A stretch of DNA of 57,898 nt from Streptomyces aurantiacus JA 4570 (GCF_000414115.1 NZ_AOPZ01000380.1:1-57898), one strand, 5' to 3'. Positions 34,101-40,843 are shown, counted from the first letter of the stretch. The notes: a model not told the origin generated them from the letters alone. Program-made: numbers and translations.

Positions 34101-35049
34101 GGCGCAGGAATGCGTGGAAAAGCGGGGGCGCAGCGGCAAGTGCGTTGCCACCGGGCTGGAGCTCATGCCCTGGGGGCGCGCTGCCAAGCTCGCTCAGAAG
34201 CTCGGGAAGAAGCTGGCGAAGGGGCTGGAGGCGACCAAGAAGGGCAAGGGAGGGCGGAAACGGCCCGACTGCGAGTGCTTCCTGGCCGGCACCGACGTCC
34301 TCCTCGCCGACGGCAAGACCAGGGACATCGAAGACATCCGCCCCGGCGACAAGGTCGTCGCCACCGACCCCAAGACCGGTAGGACCAGCCTCCGCAAGGT
34401 CACGCGCCTCATCGTCACCGACGACGACAGGTACTTCAACACCCTGTCCATCGCCACGGACGACGGCATCGCGACCCTCACCGCCACGCACGAACACCCC
34501 TTCTGGTCCCCGTCCGAACGCCGCTGGATCGAAGCCAGGAACCTGAAGCCGGGAATGACCCTGCGGACGGACCAGGGCGACACGGTCGTGGTGACGAAGA
34601 ACCACGAGTTCACCAGGCAGGTGCGGACGTACAACCTCACGGTTGCGGATGTCCACACGTACTATGTGATGGCGGGCGGGACGCCGGTTCTCGTTCACAA
34701 TTCGAGCGGCCCGTGTGGGCCGGGGTTCAGAACTGCATCACAAGCCGGGATCAGCCCGAACGATGCGCGGCGTATCCAAAATGCTGCCGATAAGGCCGGC
34801 CAGCCGGTCATCGTAGTCGGAAGCCGCGCGAACGGCAGCGCTAACCCGGCATCGGACTGGGATTACATTTTGTCTGGCCCGTCGAGGTCTCGGCATAGTC
34901 AGCAGAACTCCCTGCCGAGGGGGACCGGGGATGGCGAAGGAAGCGGCCGAGGGCGCGACTTCTGGCAGAACTACAATCCAAGTCGGCCAGACTATGCAGA
35001 ATTGGACCCGAGTAAGCCCTATGTCATATTCGAGCCCCGGAGTCGGTGA
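28111..35049 (+). CDS. Secreted SpvB/Rhs polymorphic toxin with Hint and nucleotidyltransferase tip
   Basis: Predicted 2312-residue exported toxin. A signal peptide occupies about residues 1-44. An SpvB-like segment follows (PSPDLTISYDSGSVDG, about 305), then many YD repeats (YDALGRTKQVW, YDAAGRPTKSV, YDDLDRRTG, YDKTGNTTK) that build the Rhs shell. The Rhs core ends with GAREYDPTTGQF...NNPVTASDPSG. A Hint autoprotease spans Cys2056 (CFLAGTDV) to His2196-Asn2197 (VLVHNS). The released tip (2198-2312) has a nucleotidyltransferase signature, GSRANGS (2237-2243) and SDWD (2248-2251), giving the DxD metal pair. Hint cleavage and NMP transfer are inferred from family knowledge. The DUF5958 gene overlaps its last 29 bp. 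Confidence 0.9.
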   Translation: MKRLGPGLPGTSRSARRRWSGRIALVTGLALLPGLLSPVVFTNTASASTDPLGRPKLDAPRSAKVSPFTAENNEKNEKNAAVVRKSAEAGRRAADKARDDQRRGVTWPKDGTASLKLPDSGAAKADPGSLPLTLSAPKAVKGAPRRTAGALKVEVLDQGEARKLGVKGVVLTATAPPEGGRAQLGIDYSAFASAYGGDWAGRLQVLRLPDCALESPGKSDCRTREPVEFTNDRRDEQLYAALSFPAARSGAKAGRTMVLALAAGTKSGSGDYKATPLAASSTWEAGGSSGSFTWAYPLRAPAPAAGPSPDLTISYDSGSVDGRTASTNNQGTVVGEGFDLTSSYIERKYGSCEDDGHDKKSDQCWKYDNASLVLNGKATELVKDDTSGEWRLKNDDASTVKRHTGASNGDDNGEYWTVTTGDGTAYTFGLNKLKGAGADDRTDSVWTVPVFGDDEGEPGYADGTGFSDRDKKQAWRWNLDLVEDTHGNAMTYWYEAEHNNYDKLGDDNTGTDYTRGGHLKEIRYGQRADALFSATPAASHKVTFSYAERCLATGTGCDELTEDKRDNWPDVPYDTVCKDDKKCTGNIGPSFFTRKRMTGITTYAWNAAVDKPAYWAVDGWKLKHLYLDPGDTGDSTDQSLWLDEIQHTGKRGADDIALDPVKFTHAFLPNRVDGASDDIISLDKPRLRSVTSETGAQTIVSYQPAECVAGQTMPKPDDNTRRCYPVYWSPNGEKTPKLDWFQKYPVTSVSTTDPRGGAEAVQHTYEYSGGGAWHYNDDPMTPAKERTWSVWRGYGKVTHYTGDKGTDRLKTVNVYMRGMNGDRVAGSDGKTPDPDKRKTAEADGIKAAKITDAEQYAGFARETVTYDGDTEVSATVNDPWSKRTATQHKSYADTEAYYVRTAATHERTRVTSGSDPRDRVRTTKTGYDDYGMPETVEDQGDADVTGDTLCTRTWYARNADQGLTSLVSRTRTVAKACSTSTADLDLPADSDRPGDVVSDTAVVYDDPGATKWTSAQKPTKGDETWSGRAKSYGADGVASWQKTATTAHDTLGRPLEAKDAHGLTVATTAYEPKAAGPLTSSSVTNAKGHKTTTDVDFGTGATVKITDPNGKVTETTYDALGRTKQVWLPNRLRVDKTPNYVFDYKVTSKAMSWVSTGTLKGDGSGYNTSYEFYDSLLRPRQTQTPTPVGGRLIGITLYDDRGLAVSSQGETWDETSTPNSTPVQTEGSQAPTQTDTTYDAAGRPTKSVTKNFGVTRWTTTTSYTGDTVVSSAPEGGQATAEVTDARGQTVLRREYGGPKPTGTDFTSTRFTYTPGGQQETITGPDKSKWSYSYDLFGRQVSADDPDKGATTTTYDSLDRTLTTTDVEKRKLLYGYDDLDRRTGMWHSEKSDATKLAAWTYDDLAKGEQDTAVRYDGGLSGKAYTRKVTSYTSLYEVRGSELTLPDDDPLVTAGVPKKLSFATGYRFDGTVSQTTQPAVGGLKTETAGYEYNALGLQTGMDGLTGYLHGAAFSPQGDLRQLTLGMSGASSEKKAYLNYDYEAGTRRLTRSYVTDDVHGYMPQELKYTQDDAGNVLSILDATTQGGTQKPDHQCFAYDGYSRLTEAWTPKTADCAASGRKTANIDGAAPYWTSYTYNAAGQRATETQHKTSGDETTKYDYGTPAGQPHPLAKTTGARAATYEYDKTGNTTKRPGPKAQQNLAWNTEGKLAKTLEGTAETSYLYDADGELLIRRAKGDGDTVLYLGATEVRLTTKGTRKTLSGTRYYTANDQTIAVRTAAGGAADSELSFLAADHHGTSSIALDATTYEVTKRYTSPFGAPRGEKTPKWPDDKGFLGKPVDKGTGLTHIGAREYDPTTGQFISVDPLLEAAKPGSLNGYSYAENNPVTASDPSGMGSTFTCSGSSCGSEVEFQDSFAAPDFGSGATWESTYKNYPSGGGTSHVSSVGYTTSPKSCSVMGIPCGFNRGPSDSTPWLQDKILGLTKGAGKGAMDLFGPDVDSAQECVEKRGRSGKCVATGLELMPWGRAAKLAQKLGKKLAKGLEATKKGKGGRKRPDCECFLAGTDVLLADGKTRDIEDIRPGDKVVATDPKTGRTSLRKVTRLIVTDDDRYFNTLSIATDDGIATLTATHEHPFWSPSERRWIEARNLKPGMTLRTDQGDTVVVTKNHEFTRQVRTYNLTVADVHTYYVMAGGTPVLVHNSSGPCGPGFRTASQAGISPNDARRIQNAADKAGQPVIVVGSRANGSANPASDWDYILSGPSRSRHSQQNSLPRGTGDGEGSGRGRDFWQNYNPSRPDYAELDPSKPYVIFEPRSR

Positions 35050-35440
35050 TCAATTGAAAGCGTCGGAGCGAATCATCAACGAGGTTGCCCAGGGTCTCCT
35101 TGGCTTGGAGCAGGGGGTGAGCTGGTTCTCTGCCCTGGAGCGGGTCGAGCAAAAGGCGGTACTGCATGAAGTGGTTCGCCATTCCATGCAGGCCCACGCA
35201 ACGGCGGAGGACGGTCGAGAGGGCGTTTCGCGATCCGGAGTGAAGCCGACATCGAATCCCGCTGTTCTGATTGTCAGGGAACCGCTACTCCAGCAAATGG
35301 GAAAGATTATTAATCTTCCTGAAGCTGAGTATGTGAAGGCGTTTCGTGTTCTCCTTTCCACCTTCGTCGTGGCGGATACGCGGCGGAGAGAGCTGGAGTG
35401 TCGAGGAAGTTGCAGCCACGCCTGGCATAACTTGACATAG
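35021..35440 (+). CDS. DUF5958 family protein, candidate immunity protein
   Basis: Predicted 139-residue cytosolic protein that I recognise as DUF5958. Family features are NEVAQGLLGLEQGVSWF near the start, VRHSMQAHATAEDGREGVSRSG in the middle, PAVLIVREPLL, KAFRVLLSTFVVADTRRRE, and the ending CRGSCSHAWHNL with a possible metal site (two Cys, two His). It overlaps the Rhs toxin 3' end by 29 bp in another frame, exactly where a toxin's immunity gene is found. The ATG at 35021 is chosen because homology starts there; the longer frame from 34931 lies wholly inside the toxin gene. Codon use is less GC-rich than the surroundings. Its immunity role is inferred from position. Confidence 0.78.
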   Translation: MSYSSPGVGDQLKASERIINEVAQGLLGLEQGVSWFSALERVEQKAVLHEVVRHSMQAHATAEDGREGVSRSGVKPTSNPAVLIVREPLLQQMGKIINLPEAEYVKAFRVLLSTFVVADTRRRELECRGSCSHAWHNLT

Positions 35441-35521
35441 GAGTGATCGGCAGTCCTTGCGGCCTCTCGGCAGCGCCATCAAGTACCGGTCACCCCGACT
35501 ACCTAAATTCGGGGCGGCGTA

Positions 35522-35564
35522 CAAAATGGGAGCCTCCACCAGGCGCGTGCTTGGTGGGGCTCCC
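35522..35564 (-). terminator. Terminator after the integrase remnant
   Basis: Arms 35528-35541 (GGGAGCCTCCACCA) and 35552-35564 (TGGTGGGGCTCCC) form a strong stem with one bulge. On the minus strand it is followed by ATTTTGT. It suits the end of the minus-strand integrase gene. It may also stop plus-strand reading from the toxin locus. Confidence 0.7.
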
Positions 35565-35699
35565 GGTCGTTTGAGTCGGACGTGGGCGTAGACGCCGGCG
35601 GTGACGCCGATGTGGGCGTGGCCGAGGGAGTTGATGCATTCGGTGGGGAGGGCGATGCGCCGCTCGGAGGCCAGGGTCTTGGTGTTCAGGGCGGTCAGT
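35563..35699 (-). pseudogene. Tyrosine integrase C-terminal remnant
   Basis: On the minus strand this reads LNTKTLASERRIALPTECINS and then LGHAHIGVTAGVYAHVRLKR. Both pieces are typical of Streptomyces phage/ICE tyrosine recombinases (the LGH box and the Tyr of VYAHV). In intact proteins they are separated by about 80 residues, so an internal deletion has joined them. No start or catalytic Arg remains. It marks the end of a lost integrated element. Confidence 0.7.
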
Positions 35700-36346
35700 C
35701 CCTGGCTGCGGCCGAAGCTCTACGGGACGCGATCCTGAACGGCGAATTCCGCCCCAGTGAGCGCCTGCCCTCGGCCAACGTGCTGGGGGGAGAGGCTCGG
35801 TGTCTCCAGCTCCACTGTCCAAACCGCTCTGCGGGTCCTCAAGCAGGAAGGGCTGGTCCATTCCCAGCTCGGCCGGGGCAGCTTCGTCAGCATGTCAGCG
35901 AACGGAAGCGCCGAGCCGACCGACAGTGAGCACGACGAGGCTGAAACCGGAGAGCCGGACTGGCCGGTCGATGCCATCCGTAGCGAAGACGGCCGGCCGC
36001 CGTACGTTCAGGTGGCTGACGCCCTCCACCGAGAGATCGTGGAAGGCGTCTACCCTCCCGGTTCGCAGCTGCCCCCGGCCCGCGAGATCCAAGAGCGGTT
36101 CCAAGTCGCCAACTCCACCGCCCAGAACGCCTACCGCAGCCTCAAGCAGGCAGGACTTGTGCATGCCGTCAAGGGCGGGGCGTCTTCGTGCGCCAGGAGC
36201 CGGAGCCGGGCAAGTACCACGGGCCGATCACGAACTACCTGCTGAGGGAGGAAATCGACCGAGAGGCCCGCGCAGCCGCCACCGAGTTCGCCGACCTCAG
36301 CGATGACGAGCTGCTGGAACGGGAAACGGAGCTCGGGGGTCCATGA
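35700..36346 (+). pseudogene. GntR-like regulator with two winged-helix domains, frameshifted twice
   Basis: Three frames together give a tandem-GntR protein. Domain 1 reads EALRDAILNGEFRPSERLPS, then a shift in the six-G run at 35785-35790, then GVSSSTVQTALRVLKQEGLV. Domain 2 reads PPYVQVADALHREIVEGVYP, then ANSTAQNAYRSLKQAGLVH. A second shift lies in the G run at about 36177. The last part (GVFVRQEPEPGKYHGP to ETELGGP) ends at the TGA 36344-36346. Both shifts are single-base changes in G runs. The N-terminus is also lost at the integrase junction. GntR proteins of this kind commonly control transfer genes of actinomycete integrative elements. No functional product is expected unless the shifts are sequence errors. 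Confidence 0.7.
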
Positions 36347-36922
36347 CGACGCCGCCGAGCCGGACATGCCGCCGAGCGAGAAGCTGGAGACCGCACTGGC
36401 CGAATCGAAAAAGCGTCGGCAGCAGCGCCCCCGACCGCCAGTCTGACAGCTCGGACACTGGGTGAGCTGTTCAGAGTTTCCTTACTTGATCAAGGGCGCC
36501 CCGCTGACGCGGGCCGCCGCGCGCCGGCGGTCGGCGACCGCCGTCCGCTCCTGTCTGCCGCCCCGCTGGCGACGGCCGCCGACCACTCGGCGCAGAGCCC
36601 GGGAGCGTAGGCCGGACTACCCATCAGAAGCCCCGGTCCGACCGCTCAGCAGCAGACTGGCCGGGCACCTGAGAGGCCGCCCGGCGGGCTCGCGCCGTCC
36701 CGACGGCCCATGTTTCCCGCCTGGCTGGGGGCCGTGACGATGGAGATAACTGGGCTGATGCCGGTGCGGGGTTGAGCGAGACACACGTGGCGGGTGGTCG
36801 GTCGGCGCGCCCGCCGTCGTGGCTGACTTTCTGTGGCAGAGGCCAGAACCCCACACCAAGAGCACGGCACGCACGGAGTCGGGTGGGTCAGCGCGGTGCG
36901 GCGCCTGGGCGAGCGAGGCGGG
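36347..36922. other. Gap without a supported gene
   Basis: No convincing coding frame, ribosome site or hairpin was found in this 576-bp stretch. The open frames here are short, overlapping and Arg/Pro-rich, as expected for non-coding GC-rich DNA. It is probably relic DNA of the integrated element. Confidence 0.5.
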
Positions 36923-37159
36923 TCACGTCTGGCGCCAGGTCCGCCAGGGGCGGGTGATGATCTCCCGGTAGGTGTGGTGGGACGGGTTCTGGCCGCAGTG
37001 CCGCAGGACCCAGCCCTGCGGTTCGGCGAAGTCCTCGCTTGTCGGCGAGGTCTCTCCGTCCACGGCGCACTGCATCGCGTAAAGGACCGGCTCCGCGTCC
37101 GGCTCGCGGTCGGGCTGGAGCGTCCAGGTCTCGTAGCGCAGGACCGAGCGCGGGGTCAC
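36923..37159 (-). CDS. DUF7848-like small protein, 78 aa
   Basis: Small conserved actinomycete protein. The sequence RYETWTLQPDREPDAEPVLY, then MQCAVDG, EDFAEPQGWVLRHCGQNPSHHTYREIITRPWR, contains conserved Cys and His residues (C in MQC, HC, NPSHHTY) suggesting a zinc-ribbon-like fold. I place it in the DUF7848 group from memory of the family pattern. The GTG at 37157-37159 has GGAGGTGG upstream and overlaps the stop of the next gene by 4 bp (GTGA), showing a coupled pair. Function unknown; such pairs occur beside XRE-type regulators. Confidence 0.65.
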   Translation of the reverse strand: MTPRSVLRYETWTLQPDREPDAEPVLYAMQCAVDGETSPTSEDFAEPQGWVLRHCGQNPSHHTYREIITRPWRTWRQT

Positions 37160-37407
37160 CGTCCCCACCTCCGGTTGGCCACGGCCACCTTCGCGCTCAA
37201 CTCCTCCGTCGGAGTCGGCGAACGTACGTCCTCGGGTGACACGTCCCACTCCCGGCCACCGCGCGGCGGCCGAAGCTGCACGTACGTCCCCACATGCCCC
37301 ATCACCACGCCCACTTTGCCGCTCCGCCGGTCGACCACCAGGGCGCCGACATCGCGCGAGACGGTGTGCCCGTGGGCATCAGGGTTGGGGGCCGTCATCG
37401 TGACCAC
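37156..37407 (-). CDS. Conserved small protein, 83 aa
   Basis: Predicted soluble beta-rich protein (VGALVVDRRSGKVGVVMGHVGTYVQLRPPRGG then EWDVSPEDVR). The pattern is common in Streptomyces accessory clusters next to DUF397/XRE-type regulators, but I know no function. Its stop overlaps the GTG of the downstream DUF7848-like gene. The two are divergent from the XRE-DUF5919 gene. The start may be ATG 37407 or the next ATG (MTAPNPDAHG). Confidence 0.6.
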   Translation of the reverse strand: MVTMTAPNPDAHGHTVSRDVGALVVDRRSGKVGVVMGHVGTYVQLRPPRGGREWDVSPEDVRSPTPTEELSAKVAVANRRWGR

Positions 37408-37619
37408 CCCGGCGAGGCGGCGCGGGACCGGGCGTCCAGTCGCAGGGCGGGAACATGTGAGGTGGCACTCATTCGCACGGTGACGCTCCTCGGCGGCGCT
37501 GATGCGTGCCCCTGGGCCTGTTGGTGCCGCAGGAAGGAACCTCCACCAAACCCCACTTCGGGACGTCCTGCACCGTGTAGAACGTCCCTGGTGCCGTCCT
37601 GAGACGAAGGGGGCGACTC

Positions 37620-38365
37620 GTGCCGAACGAGAGACTACGAGCCCTCATGGCGGCGGGAGCTGGACGTACGCCGCACTCGCTCAGCAGGTCGAGGTCGACC
37701 CCAAGTCGGTCGAGCGCTGGGTGAACCTCGGGCGAATCCCACGTCGTGCCACCGCCCTCCAGGCGGCCGAGGCCCTGGGAGAAGACGTGCACGCACTCTG
37801 GCCGGCGCTCCGCCAGGCCCGCCCCGCCCGCGCCGTCAGCCCCGAACTGGTCGCGCTCTACGAACGGCGGGCCGATATCCCCGTCTCGACGTTCACCGAC
37901 CTGATGGCCCAAGCCCGGGAACGGATCGACATCCTCGTCTACGCGGCAGTCTTCCTCCACGAGGCGTACCCGCGGCTGAACGAACTCCTCACCGAACGCG
38001 CCGCCGAAGGCTGCACCGTCCGCATCGCGATCGGGGACCCCGACAGCGACAACGTCCAAGCCCGCGGCCAGGAAGAGCGGTTCGGCCACGGCATCGAATC
38101 CCGCTGCCGCCTCGCCCTTATGCACTACAAGCCGCTCGCCGACACCCCCGGCATCGAAGTCCGCACCCACGGCACCACGCTCTACAACTCCCTCTACCGC
38201 GCCGACGACCAGGAACTCGTCAACGCACACGTCTGGGGCGTCAACGCCTACGCAGCCCCCGTGTGGCACCTTCGTCGACACCAGGAGAGCGGCATGTTCG
38301 ACACCTACGCCGACAGCTTCGACGCCGTGTGGGCGACCGCAACCCCCATACGAGAGGAAGACTGA
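37620..38365 (+). pseudogene. XRE-type regulator with DUF5919 domain, N-terminal frameshift
   Basis: The main frame encodes a helix-turn-helix (TYAALAQQVEVDPKSVERWV) followed by a DUF5919 domain (RERIDILVYAAVFLHEAYPRL, IAIGDPDSDNV, HGTTLYNSLYRADDQELVNAHVWG, MFDTYADSFDAVW). Homologous proteins start with PNERLRALMAAG. That sequence is present from the GTG at 37620 but in another frame, and joins the main frame only if one base is added near 37656 (G run before AGCTGG). So the gene is either broken or contains a sequencing error. Alternatively translation could start at the in-frame ATG 37502, adding an unrelated N-terminus. Its stop is 2 bp from the NUDIX start. Confidence 0.72.
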
Positions 38366-38367
38366 CC

Positions 38368-38838
38368 GTGGCCCGCACCGAGTACTACGACGACCCCAAC
38401 GCGCCCAAGCCGAACAGCATGGTTGTCGCCGCTTCCGCCGTCGTCACCGACGACCACGGACGCATCCTCCTCCAGCGCCGCCGCGACAACGACCTGTGGG
38501 CCCTGCCCGGAGGCGGCATGGACCTCACCGACTCCCTGCCAGGCACAGCCGTTCGTGAGGTCAAAGAGGAGACCGGCCTCGACGTCGAGATCACCGGCCT
38601 GGTCGGCACCTACACCGACCCGAAACACATCATCGCCTACACCGACGGCGAGGTCCGGCGACAGTTCAACGTCTGCTTCACCGCCCGCATCACCGGCGGT
38701 CGGCTGGAGTTTTCCGACGAGTCCACCGAGCTCCGGTTCGTGCCGCCGGAAGAGATTGAGCAGCTGCCGATGCACCACACCCAACGACTCAGGCTCCAAC
38801 ACTTCCTGGAACAGCGCGAAAATCCGTACCTGGGCTGA
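38368..38838 (+). CDS. NUDIX hydrolase
   Basis: Predicted 156-residue cytosolic pyrophosphohydrolase. The Nudix box reads GGGMDLTDSLPGTAVREVKE then ETGLD; the helix residues REVKEE that bind Mg2+ are intact, while an upstream Glu is replaced by Asp. The GTG at 38368 has GAGAGGAAG upstream and lies 2 bp after the XRE-DUF5919 stop, so the two genes are one operon. The pairing of DUF5919 regulators with NUDIX enzymes is common in Streptomyces, suggesting a nucleotide-derived signal. Substrate unknown. Confidence 0.88.
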   Translation: MARTEYYDDPNAPKPNSMVVAASAVVTDDHGRILLQRRRDNDLWALPGGGMDLTDSLPGTAVREVKEETGLDVEITGLVGTYTDPKHIIAYTDGEVRRQFNVCFTARITGGRLEFSDESTELRFVPPEEIEQLPMHHTQRLRLQHFLEQRENPYLG

Positions 38839-38877
38839 ACCGTCTGACGGCAGTAGCGACGCCAACAACCCCGCACA

Positions 38878-39049
38878 ACCACGAACGCCCACGCACTTCA
38901 CCGGACCAGCAAACTACGCTTATGACGCTGCTGCGGAGTTCTTGAAAAGCGTCCACGCTGGAAGCGTCGTTAAGGCTAGAGCGGCTACTATCGTTCCCAG
39001 TCCAAATGGGTTGTACAAGACTGCCTTTCCAGTTGTTGGTCCGAAGTAG
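38878..39049 (+). pseudogene. Orphan toxin-like C-terminal fragment
   Basis: The frame reads HFTGPANYAYDAAAEFLKSV, then KARAATIVPSPNGLYKTAFP and ends VVGPK. It has no ribosome site or start, and base composition is clearly poorer in GC (about 50-55%) than the flanking genes. It looks like the tip of a polymorphic toxin left after loss of the delivery part. A gene with a strong ribosome site follows 12 bp later in the immunity-gene position. I do not recognise the toxin family. Confidence 0.45.
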
Positions 39050-39061
39050 AAGGCCGGAGGC

Positions 39062-39570
39062 ATGTCCTTTTCTGTGTCTTTTCAATCGACTGTGGCGCCT
39101 GGCGTCGAATCCTCCAGATCAGTGATTCGGGAGAGATTGGCAGAAGACTACGACACTGTAATCATGGAGGCGTGTGAAATCCTTTCTGCCGCTGGCGGGT
39201 TCAGATTCCATGTCAGCGGCTTCGGGAGCGATGAGTGGCCGCTCGACGTCGCGTATGACCTTTCTGCTTTCATGGAGCAACTTCCGTCGCTTCTGGAAGG
39301 TCTTCGTGAGCGCCGCGAAGTCGAAGTGGATCTCTATTCGCAGGGCGTCGAGAGGACTCTAATATTTCGTCCGATTGAGAGCCGGGTAGTCATTCGATGT
39401 GAGTCGCGAACTGAGTGGATCGCGGACCCAGATGTCGAGGGCCTTGAGCTTTGCGAGCTAGTAGCCATGCTTTCAAAATTGGCCCAAGACTTCGCTGGAG
39501 GGCTCAAGGGGTCAACTCCGAGCTGTCGGAGGTCACGCCGTTCTCGCGTTGGCTGGAAGGCGGGGCGTAG
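39062..39570 (+). pseudogene. Probable immunity gene, frameshifted near the 3' end
   Basis: The ATG at 39062 has GGAGG upstream. The product (FSVSFQSTVAPGVESS, then LAEDYDTVIMEACEILSAAG, DLYSQGVERTLIFRP, KLAQDFAG) is an unrecognised soluble acidic alpha/beta protein of about 150 residues. At about 39500-39503 the frame should shift at a G run; the other frame continues AQGVNSELSEVTPFSRWLEG and stops at 39570, a far more natural ending than the Arg/Ser-rich tail of the unshifted frame. Low GC and position after the toxin-like fragment suggest an immunity protein. Function inferred from context only. Confidence 0.5.
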
Positions 39571-39851
39571 CCTCGCTGAGACCTGCCCTGCCGCCCTCCT
39601 GTTACCCCTGTCGGCGTCCCGCAGAGCCCCTGACTGCGGGCGCGCGCACGATGTTGATCGCTGACCGGGATCGAGGCCCGCGACAGCTGGAGGACTCCGC
39701 GAGGCGATAGCCATCCCGACAACCCATAGGTGAACAGTGGGAAGTTGGGTGTTGAGGTGGCCCCTGCCTGGATATGGTGCTCAGGCAGGAGGCCCACGGC
39801 GACCAGCAGGGCGGCCACGTGGGCGTGAGGACCGGGACCGGGGGTGTGCGG
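39571..39851. other. Gap between the accessory island and the Tad locus
   Basis: I see no supported gene, hairpin or promoter with confidence in these 281 bp. GC content returns here to the chromosomal level, so the right edge of the accessory island probably lies near 39570-39600. Confidence 0.5.
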
Positions 39852-40730
39852 ATGCCGACCGCGATAGCCGTCACCAGCCCCGAGCTGGTGCTGCCCTCGC
39901 CCGACCGTCACACCCCCACCGCCGCCGTCCTGCAGAGCGCAGTCCAGTCGCCGAAGACGTACTCGCTGGACGAGGCGCTCACCGAGATGCACGCCCTGAT
40001 CGAGTACCACGGGTACGTGATCGTGCTGTGCCCGGCCTCCGCCCCGGACTCCGTACGGCATCGGCTGCACGCCATCCGGTCGGTCCTTGAGAGCGACCGG
40101 ATCGCGCTCGTGCGCAGTGAGCTGCCGCCGCTCGGGCTCTCCGTCCTCGCCCTCCAGTTACGGCAGTTGTCGATATGCGACTTCAGCCCGGGGGTCCTGG
40201 CCTGCGCCGCCCGGCTGCTCAGTCACTACATCTACGCGGGCGCGCTCCTCGGCTCCGTCGCCAAGCTCGACCGCGTGCCCGTCACGCTCCGGTCGCACGC
40301 CAAGTCCTGGGTGCCGGGCGCCCAGTTCGCGGTCCTCGCGACGCCGCGGCCCGAGCTGGTCAAGGTGAGCGGCGGCGGCGACGCGCTGCTGCGAGGGCCC
40401 GGGTTCAGTACGAAACTGCTGTACGCGACGGGGCAGCTGGCGCCCGACTGGGTGCTCGGCGAGCTGGCGCCCGCGTGGAACGTGCAGGGCTCCGCGGACG
40501 TACCGCTGCCCGGCGAGTCCGCCCGCTGGTGGGCCACCGGCAAACTCGTCGAGTTCGCCGCGGCCATCCCGGACATCTCCGTGCTCTACCAACTCGTGTC
40601 GTCCGTGCGGAGGGAGGACTGCCACTGGTGCGGTCTCGAACTCATCGGTGACCGCTGCGCCTTCTGCGCCGCGCCGATGAACACGGCGGCCGAATCAGCA
40701 GTACGCGCCCTGCCTCGTGGCGCGACATAG
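39852..40730 (+). CDS. Tad-locus conserved protein with zinc ribbon, 292 aa
   Basis: I do not recognise a named family, but the gene heads the Tad pilus cluster. The product is soluble, mixed alpha/beta, and ends with a four-cysteine zinc ribbon (CHWCG, then CAFC). A segment near the middle (GALLGSVAKLDRVPVTLRSHAKSWVPGAQFAVLATPRPEL) is well ordered. The ATG at 39852 (MPTAIAVTSPELVLP) is preferred over 39774. It is followed after 113 bp by CpaB. It may be an assembly or regulatory partner of the pilus. Confidence 0.65.
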   Translation: MPTAIAVTSPELVLPSPDRHTPTAAVLQSAVQSPKTYSLDEALTEMHALIEYHGYVIVLCPASAPDSVRHRLHAIRSVLESDRIALVRSELPPLGLSVLALQLRQLSICDFSPGVLACAARLLSHYIYAGALLGSVAKLDRVPVTLRSHAKSWVPGAQFAVLATPRPELVKVSGGGDALLRGPGFSTKLLYATGQLAPDWVLGELAPAWNVQGSADVPLPGESARWWATGKLVEFAAAIPDISVLYQLVSSVRREDCHWCGLELIGDRCAFCAAPMNTAAESAVRALPRGAT

Positions 40731-40843
40731 ACAGAACGTCCTCCCCGCGCACGTACGCATCCGAAGACTCACGCACCAGCCCGCTCACTGTCCGTAGCCA
40801 CACGCACTCGCTGCACGATCGATCGAGGTAGGTAGTCCGGCCC

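Noticed and set aside
34276..34695. Hint region considered as an intein
   Set aside because: There is no homing endonuclease and no C-extein protein that would need restoring. Its place between the Rhs core and a toxin tip is that of an autoprocessing Hint domain.
28150..34698. 2182-residue open frame antisense to the Rhs gene
   Set aside because: It mirrors the GC-skewed third positions of the Rhs gene. Composition is Val/Gly/Arg-rich with no recognisable domain, while the plus strand has clear YD repeats and a Hint domain.
36462..36957. Several short open frames in the gap after the GntR pseudogene
   Set aside because: They overlap on both strands, are Arg/Pro-rich and lack ribosome sites.
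39571..39851. Possible tRNA or attachment site at the right edge of the island
   Set aside because: No cloverleaf with a T-loop GTTCGA-type box was found, and no direct repeat matching the left edge was seen.
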